A stretch of DNA of 64,000 nucleotides from Paraphoma chrysanthemicola (lineage: Eukaryota > Ascomycota > Dothideomycetes > Pleosporales > Phaeosphaeriaceae): the NCBI GenBank assembly GCA_020744225.1, contig JAGMWG010000006.1:434001-498000 (forward strand). Reading direction: 5' to 3'. Below, one piece after another: positions 46,666-57,418 of the stretch. The translations under genes and the position numbers were made by a program. Below the pieces are notes generated by a model. That model searched no databases. It saw only the letters and a list, made by a program, of their open reading frames with translations, and was not told the origin of the DNA. Numbering within the stretch: the stretch's first letter is position 1; the number at the start of each line of letters is the position of its first letter.

Positions 46666-47472
46666 CTACCCAACCGTGTTGTCCTGCTTGTGCATCATCT
46701 TCAACTTCTTCTCCGTCCTCATGAACTCCCGTATCCCAACTGGTATATCGTCGAACAAGCCTCCTCCGCTCTGGTCATCGGGACCCCAATTTGTCTCACT
46801 CCCTCCGCCGTCATCATCCATGCTGACAGCCACATGGCTCGGTACTCCGCTCCCTGCCACCATTTGCCCAGACCCAACGCCCTTTTGCCGTTGTGCCTGA
46901 ATGGCTGCTCTCGCTTGTGCGCTCTTCTCGGCCCATTCCTCCATCTCGTCGCGAAACAGATCCCACACGCAGTTCACGCATCCAGACATGCAGCAATTGT
47001 CTGGCTCCTCTGGTCTTGGAGGCACAGTGACCCCAGCAATGACTTGTGAAGCGGCAGCGATCTCCTTGCGACGTTCAGCGGGGCCGGCTAGCTTGGACCC
47101 AAACACAATGCGGGCTTTCTCGAGGGTCTGTTCTTTTTGCGTCTTGGGTAATGACTCGGGCGGCGGTGGCTCCGGCGATGTTTTGGTGAGAGGCTGGACC
47201 CGTGAAGTTGGCTTTTTGAGCATTTCTAGCAGTCGTTAGAAGAGTGGCTTTGAGGCGTAGCTTTTTGGAGTAACACCTGCGTAGAAGCCAGTGATGGGCT
47301 GAGCCTGTTCGCCGGGTGGCGCTATATAGCCTTTGAAGCGACGCTGTATCCGGTTGCTGTTCTGTAGCCCAGCGCGCCTGGTTGTAGGTAGATTCGAAGC
47401 CTTGTGCAGTGCTCGAAAGCACGAAGCACACATGTTGCGATGCATAGCTAGTGGTCGTAGTAATGGTTCCAT
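46666..47472 (-). CDS. oxidoreductase-like domain protein (OXLD1-like), probably mitochondrial
   Basis: The C-terminal exon carries the small cysteine motif of the oxidoreductase-like family: PPRPEEPDNCCMSGCVNCVW followed by DLFRDEMEEW. Its biochemical role is not established. Two exons (47472-47277, 47225-46666) give 251 residues. The two halves are in the same frame but separated by a TAA, which lies in a 51-base intron (donor GTGTTA, branch CTAAC, acceptor CTGCTAG), so splicing is required. The N-terminus, from MEPLLRPLAMHRNM, is Arg-rich without acids (CFRALHKASNLPTTRRAG and so on) and fits a mitochondrial presequence. A slightly earlier Met or one at residue 10 are alternative starts. 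The last 90 residues are Gly/Asp-rich and end KKLKMMHKQDNTVG. It is convergent with dpm3, with 158 bases between stops. Confidence 0.85.
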
Positions 47473-47823
47473 GCTCGGAATAAACAAAGCTAGAGATTTG
47501 GTATAAATGAGGATGTTATGAATATTCCATGCTTGATCATCACACGGTCGAGGTCGAATGGCCGGCGGCAAGGCTTAGTGATAACAGTGAATTGAGCTTC
47601 GGCAGACGTCATTTTGCGCCGCGAATCCGAGGCCTCGGCAAAAGCTGCCCACGAACGCCGATAGGGTCTCGTACAGCAACAACACGCGCTTTCGCGTCTC
47701 CCATCTCACCAAAACACGCGACTCAGTCCAATTGATATCGCTATCTATTCCTTCGACACCGACTCCTATACTGAACTGCATGAAGCAGCGCAATCGCAGA
47801 TAACATACAACTGTTTCATCACC
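47473..47823. promoter_or_regulatory. divergent promoter region (oxidoreductase-like / CENP-O-like)
   Basis: This 351-base spacer lies between two head-to-head genes. It contains no gene and no recognised operator. Confidence 0.4.
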
Positions 47824-49500
47824 ATGGATGAGCCCGCGCGCAAACGAAGAAAGACGAGTTCACCTCCAGCAGAACCACCTTCCAGTCCGTTAAGAAAGCC
47901 TCCACGACGGCCGTCATTCGCGTCGCCCACAAAAGCGAGCCTGGCGCGCAACTACCCTAATCTGCTCCCATCACGGCCTACATCAGCCGGATCACCTTCA
48001 AGACCGAGCAGTCGCGGCGACTTGTTGGCGCGGGGAAAGCAAGCGCGCGCCTTTGTGCTGGGTGAGGCAGATGTGCAGGAATCTCTGAGCCAGGAAGTGG
48101 CGCGGGAGGAAGAAAACCAAGAAACCAGAGCCGGCGCCCAACAGCGACGAACAGTCGGCCAGAACGTGACACCGCGCGCGCGCAGGGTCGGAGTGGACCG
48201 CAGCGGGCGCGTACCCGTAAACGCAAGTGAGGAAGACGAGCCCGAACTCCCGACTACACCATCGCAACTGGGCTTAGAGGAACAAGACGGGCCTCGTCGC
48301 GGTGTGTTGTTCTCCTCACCAAGCAAACGGCCGCCACGCGTCAAAGATCCCGTCAAGCAATCACCGTTACGGCCACAGGCTCCAGCGGTTCAGGAAGCAT
48401 CCTCGACACAAAATATCGAAGATGGTCCGAGCGAGATAGAGGCAGAAAGACCGGGGAAGAAACCACTTCCGGATCCAGAGCTTGAAAAGAAGAAGCAAGA
48501 GAAGACACGACTGCAACGCGAGGTCGCAGAACTGGAGGCGCAGGTGTCGAGATGTACCGAAGAGATCGTCAAGGAGCAGCAGAGGGATCCAGGGCGGGCC
48601 CTCGGAGTTGCAGACCGCTTAGATTTGCAGGATTTCATCAAGAAAGTTAGTGGCGTAGGCAGTAAAGAGAAGGATGCGCCATTAGTGTCGAGCTTGCTCT
48701 GCTCATTTCTACCCTTCTCGACATTCACGGTACCACCTCCGAAGCCAAATCAAGACGAGAAACCAGTTCGATCACATCGACCCGTCGAGTTGCGCGATCC
48801 GTTGCCTTATCTGGAGATGTTTACCACGTTCAAATATTCCACTAGGTTGGGGCTACCTCGTGGCAAAGTGTTCCCTTCCTCGAATCGCGTCCACCAAAAG
48901 CACACAATCGATGTCGTTGGTCCTCAAAAGCTGCTATCAGCACAATTGTCCATCGTCATTGACGCCATCGCAAACGAGATAATCGACATGAATATCTTAC
49001 GCCTTTCAACATGGGCTGAGCGCGAACTTGGAACGTATATACGCCAGCGTGCAGAAGAAAGGGACCTCAGCAATGCGTGCTGGGCGATAGAATCGTACTG
49101 GAACATCGCACAAAAGCGTGCGCAATACTGGCATCGCTGCGAAACTGCTTTCGCGCACCTCTTGGGCAAACCGCTGGACGAGGATGCAGAAAACGTGCAG
49201 CCTCAAATTAGTAAAGTCACAAAAATTTCGCGCAGAGACCTGAATCGAAGTCTTGGTCGCGAAAGCATAGTCCTGCAAGACAAGCACGTTCTGCTAAAGC
49301 TCAATTGGCGGATAGGGTTCGACTGGACTGGCGAGGCTGAGTCGGAAGTCACGATCGAGCCTGCGTTTCCCAGTGCGTGGACTGAGGCTGATTACGCGAA
49401 GACGTTCAGCAGGGTGCCTGAGACGTTTGCATCGCTTTTGCAGACGCGGGGGGCGTTCGAAGCGACGAGTGTCATGACCGCCTTGCTATTTGCACGTTGA
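47824..49500 (+). CDS. probable kinetochore CENP-O/Mcm21-like protein
   Basis: This is an intronless 558-residue protein. Residues 1-215 are disordered, basic and rich in SP/TP sites (SSPPAEPPSSPLRKPPRRP; SFASPTKASLARNYPNLLP), with a short conserved LLARGKQARAFVLGE segment. A coiled coil follows (KKQEKTRLQREVAELEAQVS, about 222-250). A globular C-terminal half comes next, with FTTFKYSTRLGL, VGPQKLLSAQLSIVIDA, LRLSTWAERELGTYIRQRAE and SYWNIAQKRAQYWHRCE. The order of disordered N-terminus, coil and RWD-like globular part, and the LSxWAERELG block, fits fungal CENP-O/Mcm21 of the COMA inner-kinetochore complex. The SP-rich N-terminus would suit CDK control. This assignment is from pattern memory, so another kinetochore or coiled-coil protein remains possible. 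The reading frame itself is secure. Confidence 0.7.
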   Translation: MDEPARKRRKTSSPPAEPPSSPLRKPPRRPSFASPTKASLARNYPNLLPSRPTSAGSPSRPSSRGDLLARGKQARAFVLGEADVQESLSQEVAREEENQETRAGAQQRRTVGQNVTPRARRVGVDRSGRVPVNASEEDEPELPTTPSQLGLEEQDGPRRGVLFSSPSKRPPRVKDPVKQSPLRPQAPAVQEASSTQNIEDGPSEIEAERPGKKPLPDPELEKKKQEKTRLQREVAELEAQVSRCTEEIVKEQQRDPGRALGVADRLDLQDFIKKVSGVGSKEKDAPLVSSLLCSFLPFSTFTVPPPKPNQDEKPVRSHRPVELRDPLPYLEMFTTFKYSTRLGLPRGKVFPSSNRVHQKHTIDVVGPQKLLSAQLSIVIDAIANEIIDMNILRLSTWAERELGTYIRQRAEERDLSNACWAIESYWNIAQKRAQYWHRCETAFAHLLGKPLDEDAENVQPQISKVTKISRRDLNRSLGRESIVLQDKHVLLKLNWRIGFDWTGEAESEVTIEPAFPSAWTEADYAKTFSRVPETFASLLQTRGAFEATSVMTALLFAR

Positions 49501-49877
49501 GATGGTGCATTGCCTGGTGTGTTATTGTTTAATGTGTTAACGATCTATCGATGTGTTTGACGTGCAAGGTTGCGGCAGCGTGTTCCTCTCGTGACTGGTC
49601 GTGGTTGCCTGTAATCTGCTAGCGCGCATGGGATGCGGATGACTGCCCTTCGTGCCTTCTTGCTTCGTTCGAGCTAACCCCTCTTTCACAAGTGCATCAC
49701 CACACTTCACTCCACCTATGCTTGTTGCGATTTGCTCTCCTGCTGTTTCGTCAAATCTACATCCTATCGTACATGTACTCCAACAACCGCTTTTCTATAC
49801 CTACAAAAACCGCACTAAAACCACGCCTTCGATGCGGCTGTTAGTTCGAATCACGAACGTGAATCACCCTTGAGAGT
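49501..49877. other. intergenic
   Basis: About 377 bases between two forward-strand genes hold only the 3' flank of the CENP-O-like gene and a pyrimidine-rich leader before the HET gene. Confidence 0.55.
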
Positions 49878-51888
49878 ATGGAGCTGGAGGGACACAAAAC
49901 ATTTTGCGATGTTTGTGACGAGTATGGTAGTTGGTCGGCCTGTGCTGTAATGCTAATCGATGAAGCTGCGAAAAGCGGTTGTTACTGGTGCGACTTGACA
50001 GTCAAGATCCTGCGCCACCATTACTCGGATGTCAGAAAGAAGCATTCAGTTGGATATTACGATAAGAATCTGAAGCAGTGGAGCCTGCAAGTAGATCGAG
50101 GGGCAGCTAGGTCAATGAGATTACAATTATCTGAAACAGGGAACCATAATGATCGATTGATCGATATCGAGTTGGTCACAGCTCCAAAAGGTCTCTGTTC
50201 AGGGCATCCGTATTGTTCATTCGCTGACAATGTTAGATCAGACATTCTTGCGCGTCCACAGCGCATCGACATTGAGACATATTAGTGATAGTACGGGGTC
50301 TGACCAAGCCGTGGCCTGGGTACGTGGGCACATTGATCAATGCATGAAATATCATGCGGGGTGCTCTCGTGCGTCCAGTAAACTACCCACCCGAGTTCTC
50401 TGCATCGACGGACCAACAAATGTCAAGCTTCATATCCCCAGCGGTGAGAAATCACCCTATGTGTGCCTTAGTCACTGTTGGGGGGCAGCGGACATGATAA
50501 AGACAACTTCTCAAACACTTGACAGGTACAGAACTGGCATAACTTGGGCGGAGCTACCAAAGACATTCCGCCAAGCAGTTTCCTTCGCATACCGCTTAGG
50601 CTACAAATATATATGGATTGACAGTCTTTGCATTATCCAGGATTCCAGAGAGGATTGGCGCCACGAAGGTAGTAGGATGGCCGAAATATACGCAAACTCG
50701 ACCCTCACATTATCTGCAGCGCATTCGTCAGATTCACGCGGAGGTTGCTTCGTGACCACGCCTTACAGGCTCTCTCAGACGCGCTGGAGCCTTGTAGACC
50801 AGGCAACCAACGAAGAGTATGAACTATACAGTCGTGTGGACTCGATCGGCCATGGACACTTTATTGGGAGAAGCTTGCCTCTGTTGACACGGGGCTGGGC
50901 CCTACAGGAGCGTTTGCTTTCCCCACGGGTTGTTCACTTCACCGTGTCTGAGCTGGTTTGGGAATGTATCGAGGAATTCACTTGTGAATGCTCTCTGATC
51001 AACGAAATCGACCTCTGGAGGGGAGTAATCAAGGAAGAGATTCAGCCAAGACTATGGTCGCAAAGATCGTTAAGTGAGCTGTCACGCTGCTGGCATCTTA
51101 TCGTCGACTCTTACACAGCATTATGTCTGACATTCCCCATGGACATCTTCCCAGCTTTGCAAGGGTTCGTGAAAGCAATGCCCGCACAGCTTGGGACGTA
51201 CTTGGCGGGACTCTGGAGTGAAACACTAGTCTCCGACTTGAGCTGGATGAAGCCTAAAAGTTCCCCTCGCCCTGAGAAATGGAGGGCCCCAACCTGGTCA
51301 TGGGCTTCTACTACTTGCGAAGTCCTGTGGATGTCAGGGGACTCGAAGAAATCCAGAGACTTCGTTGAAATCGTGGACGCAAAGACTGTAGCCAAAGGTC
51401 ACGATCCTACTGGTGAGTTGCTATCTGGAGTGTTGATTCTCCGCGGCCGTTGCGTGTATGGAAGGCTATTACCCGCAACATCGGAACAACAGTCGCGTAC
51501 GGGCGATTCGCAAGGCTGTACTGCCACCATCAATTTTGAAGGCAACCATGGTCGTATCTCATACAACAACGAGTTGTACTCACGTGACGAAAGGGTTTTC
51601 TGGGATTACAATTTCGAGGAAGCCGGTCCAGCTTTTCGCGAAAGTGGTTCCGTAGCCATCGCACTTAAACTCGACGAGTTTATTGTCGAGGCCGCAATCG
51701 ACCACACCCACGAGGATACGCAATACTACACCGATGAGGGCGTAGAATACTGCAAAGCCAATTGGCTTATTCTCGTGCAGAGTACAGCCGATCAAACCGC
51801 TTATGAGCGTATCGGCCTCTTACGAACGGGCGGAGAATTGGACTCGATGTACGAAAAAAGTCCCGAGATGGACTTCAAAATAATTTGA
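49878..51888 (+). pseudogene. HET-domain protein with a single-base frameshift
   Basis: HET-domain proteins trigger cell death in fungal heterokaryon incompatibility. The coding region is continuous except at one point. Codons from 49878 run to TAG at 50283-50285, and the same protein resumes in the +1 frame at 50284. Removing the extra T at 50283 would leave an uninterrupted frame through to the stop at 51888. N-terminal part: CDVCDEYGSW and a Cys-containing CYWCDL segment. The HET domain proper follows in the second frame and is intact: SPYVCLSHCWGA, TWAELPKTFRQAV, YIWIDSLCIIQDSREDW, EIYANSTLTLSAA and LPLLTRGWALQERLLSPRVVH, then WAPTWSWAS-type sequence near 51288. No donor/acceptor pair in correct phase spans the break. 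Either it is a real disabling indel, or a sequence error, or translation begins at a downstream Met, leaving a nearly complete HET protein. Confidence 0.7.
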
Positions 51889-52151
51889 TTTCATAACAAT
51901 TACCTTGAATTTTGAACTAGCAAATCTTCTCCTGTTAGGCTTTGCATCTCTTCTTGGGGCTTGTTGCGCACTATCGTACAATGAATAAGCGAAAGAATGT
52001 TACAACACAGTCAGTCCATGCAAAGTATATCCACGACTACGACCGAGCGAAGGAAGACGTGAAATTGGAATCTTGATGCACAAAAGTTGTTCATAACATA
52101 AGGTATACTCTACTGCCGCATGATACCAATACACAAACTTTGAAGCAGTCC

Positions 52152-54149
52152 TCAGAAATCGTTCAAAACATATCCGCCACTCTTTTCCGGCTCCGTCTTC
52201 ACCACCCAACTGTGCAGCACAATCTCATGCCACTGCACCCTCTCCCCATCCTGCATCCTAAACACTGGTTCGCGCTCGACCAAGAACTCCTTACCCTTTC
52301 TTGCCCCATAGCGCGGTAGTACATACCGAAAGCCGATCCAGTATACTACTCCGCATGCCAGTAGTGTCCAGGACAATGTGCCGGTCATGTACCACGGAAA
52401 CCCGGGGATGAGGTCATACACATCTGTAGATGTATGCGTCGGTGGGATCCAGACTGCGACGAGCGGGAAGCCGTTTGCTAGTGCGTAGATGAAGGCCGCG
52501 AGGATGCTTAGCCAAGATGGCATGAGTGATTTTGTGGACCAGCACGTGAAGGAGCGGAGGTAGAGCATTCCGATGGCCATAATAAAGCTTGGGACAATGT
52601 CCATCCAATACACGTAAAGATTGACGAGGATACGATACGCTGAGGCGGGTTTGGCAGCCCATGTGAGCAGGATAAGAATGACGGCGAAAAGCCAGTGGAG
52701 GAACAGTGCGCCTAGTGGTGTTGGCTCGGGATCTTCAGAACGGTGCTTGCGCCTCCAATTGGCGAAAAGGACGCGATTCTCGCCGAAGAACTTGGCGAAC
52801 GGAATTATGCCTTCTTTCGCGATTTCCTGCTTGACTTTGGACGCAGTGTAGGTCATGCCGATGATGTTGCCCAATGTGCTGATGGTTGTGAAACCGGCTA
52901 GGAGACGCTCTGCGTGTTGCTGGCCCATGATGTTTGCAAGGAATTGGAGGGCAATGTCGCTCGAGTTCAATTGTTGTTCTTTGCTGACGACGACCATCTA
53001 CAGGTTCGGTGTCAGAAAAAGCTAAAATTTCCACAATCGGGTAGGGTACATACGTAGCTCAAGTTGACTAGCATATATAGCACGCATATGGTTCCCACTG
53101 CGTATATGATGCCTCTCTTGAAGTTCCTTCTCGGTTTTTCGATTTCGCAAAGTACCTAAGAATATTAGTCAGCAATGATGAAAGCAACGGACAATGATAT
53201 AGACGTACATAGTTGGCTTGATTATACCCACTATATGCATAGAGAACAGCCAATATGCCTTGAGTATAGCTGTCGACGTCCGAACGGGCGTTGGCAAACG
53301 AATGCTTTGGATTGAGATTCTCTGCTGCATGGTTGGTGTCTGCTACGCCGCATAACACGCAGATGGCCATGATCGGGAAAGTGCACAGAATGGCTACTTT
53401 GACCACGACGAAGATGTTGTTCAGAAGTATGCCGCCGCGCCTCGTGAAGGCGTGCAAAAAGCATGGAAACGTTACCGCAAGGATAGCGATTCCACGCGCA
53501 GCCGCATCCCTCAGAGCACCGCGATCGGTGCCTTGACCGCCAACGACATCATCGCCGAAGGATAGTGCGTTCGCTGCGCTGGAAGCAAGGAAGATGTAGT
53601 TGATGGCGTAGAAGGATAAGACCAAGAACTTTGGTCGTTTCAGCAGATAGTGCACCTAGTTGCCATCAGTCATGTGCAGGAATTTTGGATTCGCGCAGTT
53701 GCTCACGTAATTGAGGTCTCCGCCATTCCGAACTACGGGTTCCTCCTGGCCATCTATGATGTGACGAGGTAGTGTAAGGCCAAATTCGACGTACAAAACC
53801 GTTCCTGCCATAGCAGTGACTGCGCCGAAGAGCCAAAAGAGCAACGTCGTTCCTACACTCTCGGATGCATGCATTGCAGTCCATGGGGTTCTGAAAATGC
53901 CAGTACCTGGTTAGAACGTCAGAACCATGGTTCGAACGTAAGTTCTGACTGATACTGACCAATAACCTGTTGCAAGATGAAGGCCACAACTGAAAACAGC
54001 CCAAGAGGGTTTCTGGTGTTCTTAGTGACGACATAGTCTCGGCCCTTCAAGGCTTCAAGATAACGGCGGTCATCCTCATCGAGACAAAGACTGCTCCTAT
54101 CGGTGCGAACGCTACGGGTTTCGTCCGATACTTCAAGATCGTTGTGCAT
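52152..54149 (-). CDS. amino-acid permease, LAT / high- or low-affinity methionine permease type (Mup-like)
   Basis: This is a plasma-membrane amino-acid/polyamine/organocation transporter closest in layout to fungal methionine permeases Mup1/Mup3. Five exons (54149-53960, 53906-53707, 53655-53209, 53155-53054, 52997-52152) give 594 residues. A cytosolic N-terminus of about 45 residues (with RSVRTDRSSLCLDEDD) precedes helix 1 LGLFSVVAFILQQVIGTGIF; the GTGIF substrate-site turn is formed across the first splice junction. About twelve hydrophobic helices follow, including LLFWLFGAVTAMAGTVLYVE, FGLTLPR, a helix-6 region LAVLYAYSGYNQANYVLCEI, IIYAVGTICVLYMLVNLSYM, and ILILLTWAAKPASAYRILVN near the end. 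The GQNGPNY-type signature corresponds to SGYNQANYV. The start ATG is the first in the frame. All junctions are GT-AG and in phase. Confidence 0.92.
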
Positions 54150-54691
54150 ATTGCAAGAGGCTGAAGGAGCAGCAAAGCGTGGATTTGAGAGATATGATTA
54201 AGGAGAATGGCATTCTATGAATGATGAAAGACTTGATAGAGACGTGGGGTAAATGAAGTAAGTAGAACATAAACCATCAACAAATATGTCTCAGCCTTGC
54301 AGGATCAACCGGGAGTATGCACCATGTTCGTTTGATGAGACTCGGTGCGCAGACCGAACTAGACTCCATCGCCGTTCTTACCGTTCACGATAATGTGAGC
54401 CATGTTGGCTATGCAGGAGAACACTCTGAAAAGGTCAGCACCGCCGCGCCCCTGCATTGTGGCGCAAGGCTGAAACCAACGTTGGGGGCGGAGAGGCATC
54501 GAAGGATGGTGCCCGCATGTATGTGAAGACGGTGCAATCACACAGCCATTATTAGCCTGATAATCAGGGACGGAGTTGATGGTGCTTGTTGGAACGAGTC
54601 GTGCGGACGGCGCTCGCCCGACCAGATGTGATTATATTGTCAGTCCCACGAAGCTCACCTGGCTGCTCCTTTGCACACCACTCCTATCGCC
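54150..54691. promoter_or_regulatory. divergent promoter region (permease / 54692 gene)
   Basis: This 542-base spacer lies between two start codons. It contains no supported gene and no motif I can name. Confidence 0.4.
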
Positions 54692-57149
54692 ATGGCAATC
54701 GATCTCGGAATCATAGGTTTGGTGGGTTCGGCAATCAAGCTGTCATGGTCCGTTTATGATAAGGGTTTTACGAAGGACAAGTCATCGCGTTGGTTGCACC
54801 TGCACTCAATTCATGCTACATACGCTAACGCTTGTTTGGGCTAGCTCAACGCTACATCGAATTTGGCGATGCCCTTCATGGGCTTCACTCCAACCTCAAC
54901 ACGATCGAAACTGTCGTTACGACGGCAAACTCAAGTTTGGCCAGCGATAGTGTTGGTTCATTCGGCGCGTCAGCTTACGACGTCTCATCACTTACGGAGA
55001 TCATTGGCAACTTCAGGCTCACACTGGAGGAGTGTCGCGATTTCCTCAACGATGAGACCAAGTTCCGACAAAAGGACGGCTTTGTCACGAACATTCTCTA
55101 CAACATCAATGTTGACCCACAAGTCGTTCAACTAACTGAGCGTCTCGCATTCCATAGCACAAAGATCGCACTCATCCTCGACACATTTCATATGTGAGTC
55201 TGCATTTGTCAACGATGAAAGTATGTGAGGTGTAGACGCTGACACTACTTCGATTAGCCATTTGCACTCACAGCTTCGAGACCTCCACAAAGAGCAGCAT
55301 CAAGACACTGCCGAAGTTTTACAAGAGCTAAAGCATCTGCTTATCTCTGGTCGCGAGAACAGCAGTGAGGTCGTCCCATTACAAATCGAACGCGATGTGA
55401 TTGTTCCGCCTGAGCTGAGCGAGAAGTTCGCCGAAGAGCTCCGGAAACGTGCGAAGACTGTGACCGACGATGCCGGCGTCGACACGTCACAATTGTCTGT
55501 GCAAGATGGTGTGGAGGCTTTTCTCATACATTTCAAGGAGGTAAGTCGTAGGATTGCATTGAAATATCCCAACTGAAACCAAGCAAGGTTTCGCAGGCGA
55601 GTGACTCCATGTCATATCTAAGACTCATGAAAAGCATTTGGATTATGGATAGGGTGAGAGAAAGCGACGGCTGGCATAGGGTGCAGCGGACAAATCCTGG
55701 CGGATTGTACGATAGATGTGTTAGGGAGATGGATCGTGTACGTATCAGCATATATTTGACACTCTGGAGATCGACGCTGATCAGAATCGTTAGCGACTGC
55801 GCACCGAATGCAGCCGTGTTGCAGCAAGTCGATTGCCTCGCCCGCAGCTTTCTATGGTGCTACAGCTGCCAGAAGAAGCATTTTTGATCTGGCCAAAGCT
55901 GCGAAATAGTGCTTCTCCATCGTCTCCAGCCCACTTGGGAGTTCTGCTAGATATGTCAGTTCACCACAGTGTCTTTGTACGATTCAACGCTAACAGTTGC
56001 ACAGTCCCGTGTATCCTGACGTCAAGTCTCACACCCTACGTATTGTTCGTAACATTGATGGCACTCTGGGTTTCGAGGATACCATGGTCAATACATCGAG
56101 ATCCTCAGGAGTCTTCTCTCATGATAGAGGCGAGCATTATATACCTTTCTAACCAACGTCCACACTGACACAGTATAGTTGTGCAACGCCTCAATATCGA
56201 TCTTCGCAAAGCGCATCTCGTACCCATATACGCTATGCCATCAATGACCAGCGGTACTCAACCTTCACTTACAATGAAAGTACAGAGCTCCCGGGACGGC
56301 ATCAATGGTGTTGCACCAGAATTTAAAACGAAATCCGATCTGCTCAAGCTCCAACACCTCATCACCGGATACCGTTGCGTGAAGCAAAGGTCTCATATCA
56401 AAATCAAGTCTCTGACGTGTGGACAAGATTATCCCCACATTGCAACAAAAGCCAGGACTTGGTCTCGCAGACCATCTTCCAGTATGATCGAGATCGGAAA
56501 TCTCCAGTTGTGGCAAAAGGCCGCTTATGAGAAGTGCCAGAATCGGACTGCTGGCGATGGAGACCGCGACAGCCGCACCTCTGGTGCATCGAGTCCGTAT
56601 CCCTCTTCCAGTCACATATCGATCGGCGCCTCGAGCATAATGAGCTCCATGTCAGCCGCGCACACGCAGCAGATCTCGCTCGGATCTGCCCACACGGCGA
56701 TCGAACTAACCCAGCCCGAACCTCCACTCCTCGTGCTGTTCCTCAAGCACCCCGACGCTGGCCAACTATCCTTCCTCGTCATTGAACTTGATGAGCGCAC
56801 CAGGATTGAGCCAAACAGCTGCGATTGCCGAAGCACCAAAAGAACATGCTCAGTGAGCGTGCTGGAACGCTCCGGCACACCACTACTCGCACGTCGATAC
56901 TACGCTAGAAATGGGCTCAACAGCTGGAATCTGGCGGCAATAGGTGAGCACTGGTCGCGTACAGAGTCCGAGGCGGTCCATGTTCGAGACATGTTCTGGC
57001 TCCGAATCTCCTTTCTAAACGAGGATGAGAGACGCAAGTTCAACGACAATGTGGCTGACCTTGTCCGAATGTTTACTGCTCGAATGGATGATTATCGAAA
57101 GGATTTGAAGGCTGTTCGAGGGACGCACATTATCACGCAGGCGGCATGA
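54692..57149 (+). CDS. unrecognised multi-exon fungal protein with NLR-N-terminus-like start; possible lesion near 56150
   Basis: Phase-consistent exons are 54692-54764, 54845-55193, 55258-55540, 55597-55737, 55794-55954 and 56005 to about 56149, then a 3' part from about 56174 to 57149. The start MAIDLGIIGLVGSAIKLSW, then a long all-helical stretch (GDALHGLHSNLNTIE; LTERLAFHSTKIALILDTF; LRDLHKEQHQDTAEVLQELK), resembles the helical N-terminal domains of fungal STAND/NLR proteins, but no NACHT or NB-ARC motif follows. A beta-rich C-terminal half ends with PLLARRYYARNGLNSW, WLRISFLNEDERRKFN and VRMFTARMDDYRKD, conserved-looking but unnamed. Exon 6 hits TAA at 56150 and the next block (from NIDLRKAHLVPIYAMPSM) is in the +1 frame only 25 bases later, with no GT donor that keeps both sides. 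A donor at 56040 or 56050 would rescue the frame but discard about 35 residues. Confidence 0.6.
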
Positions 57150-57418
57150 CGATGCTTGCATTGGACAAAGGGTCATTCGCGTGTGATACCATGTACTGTA
57201 TACTAGATCTACTATTCTTGATGATAGAGTGAGTCGTCATCTCGTGAACAATTTTATCCCTAATTTGGCGCACGCCTGTGAGCAGCATCCAAGCCTTATC
57301 GTGATCATGTTAAGATAACCCAAAAAACGATACCAGCAATACCCAGCGTGCAAACAATACCATATCATATCCTCCCTCATCCAAACTTCTCACAGAATCA
57401 TTCTTGCTCTGAATCACC

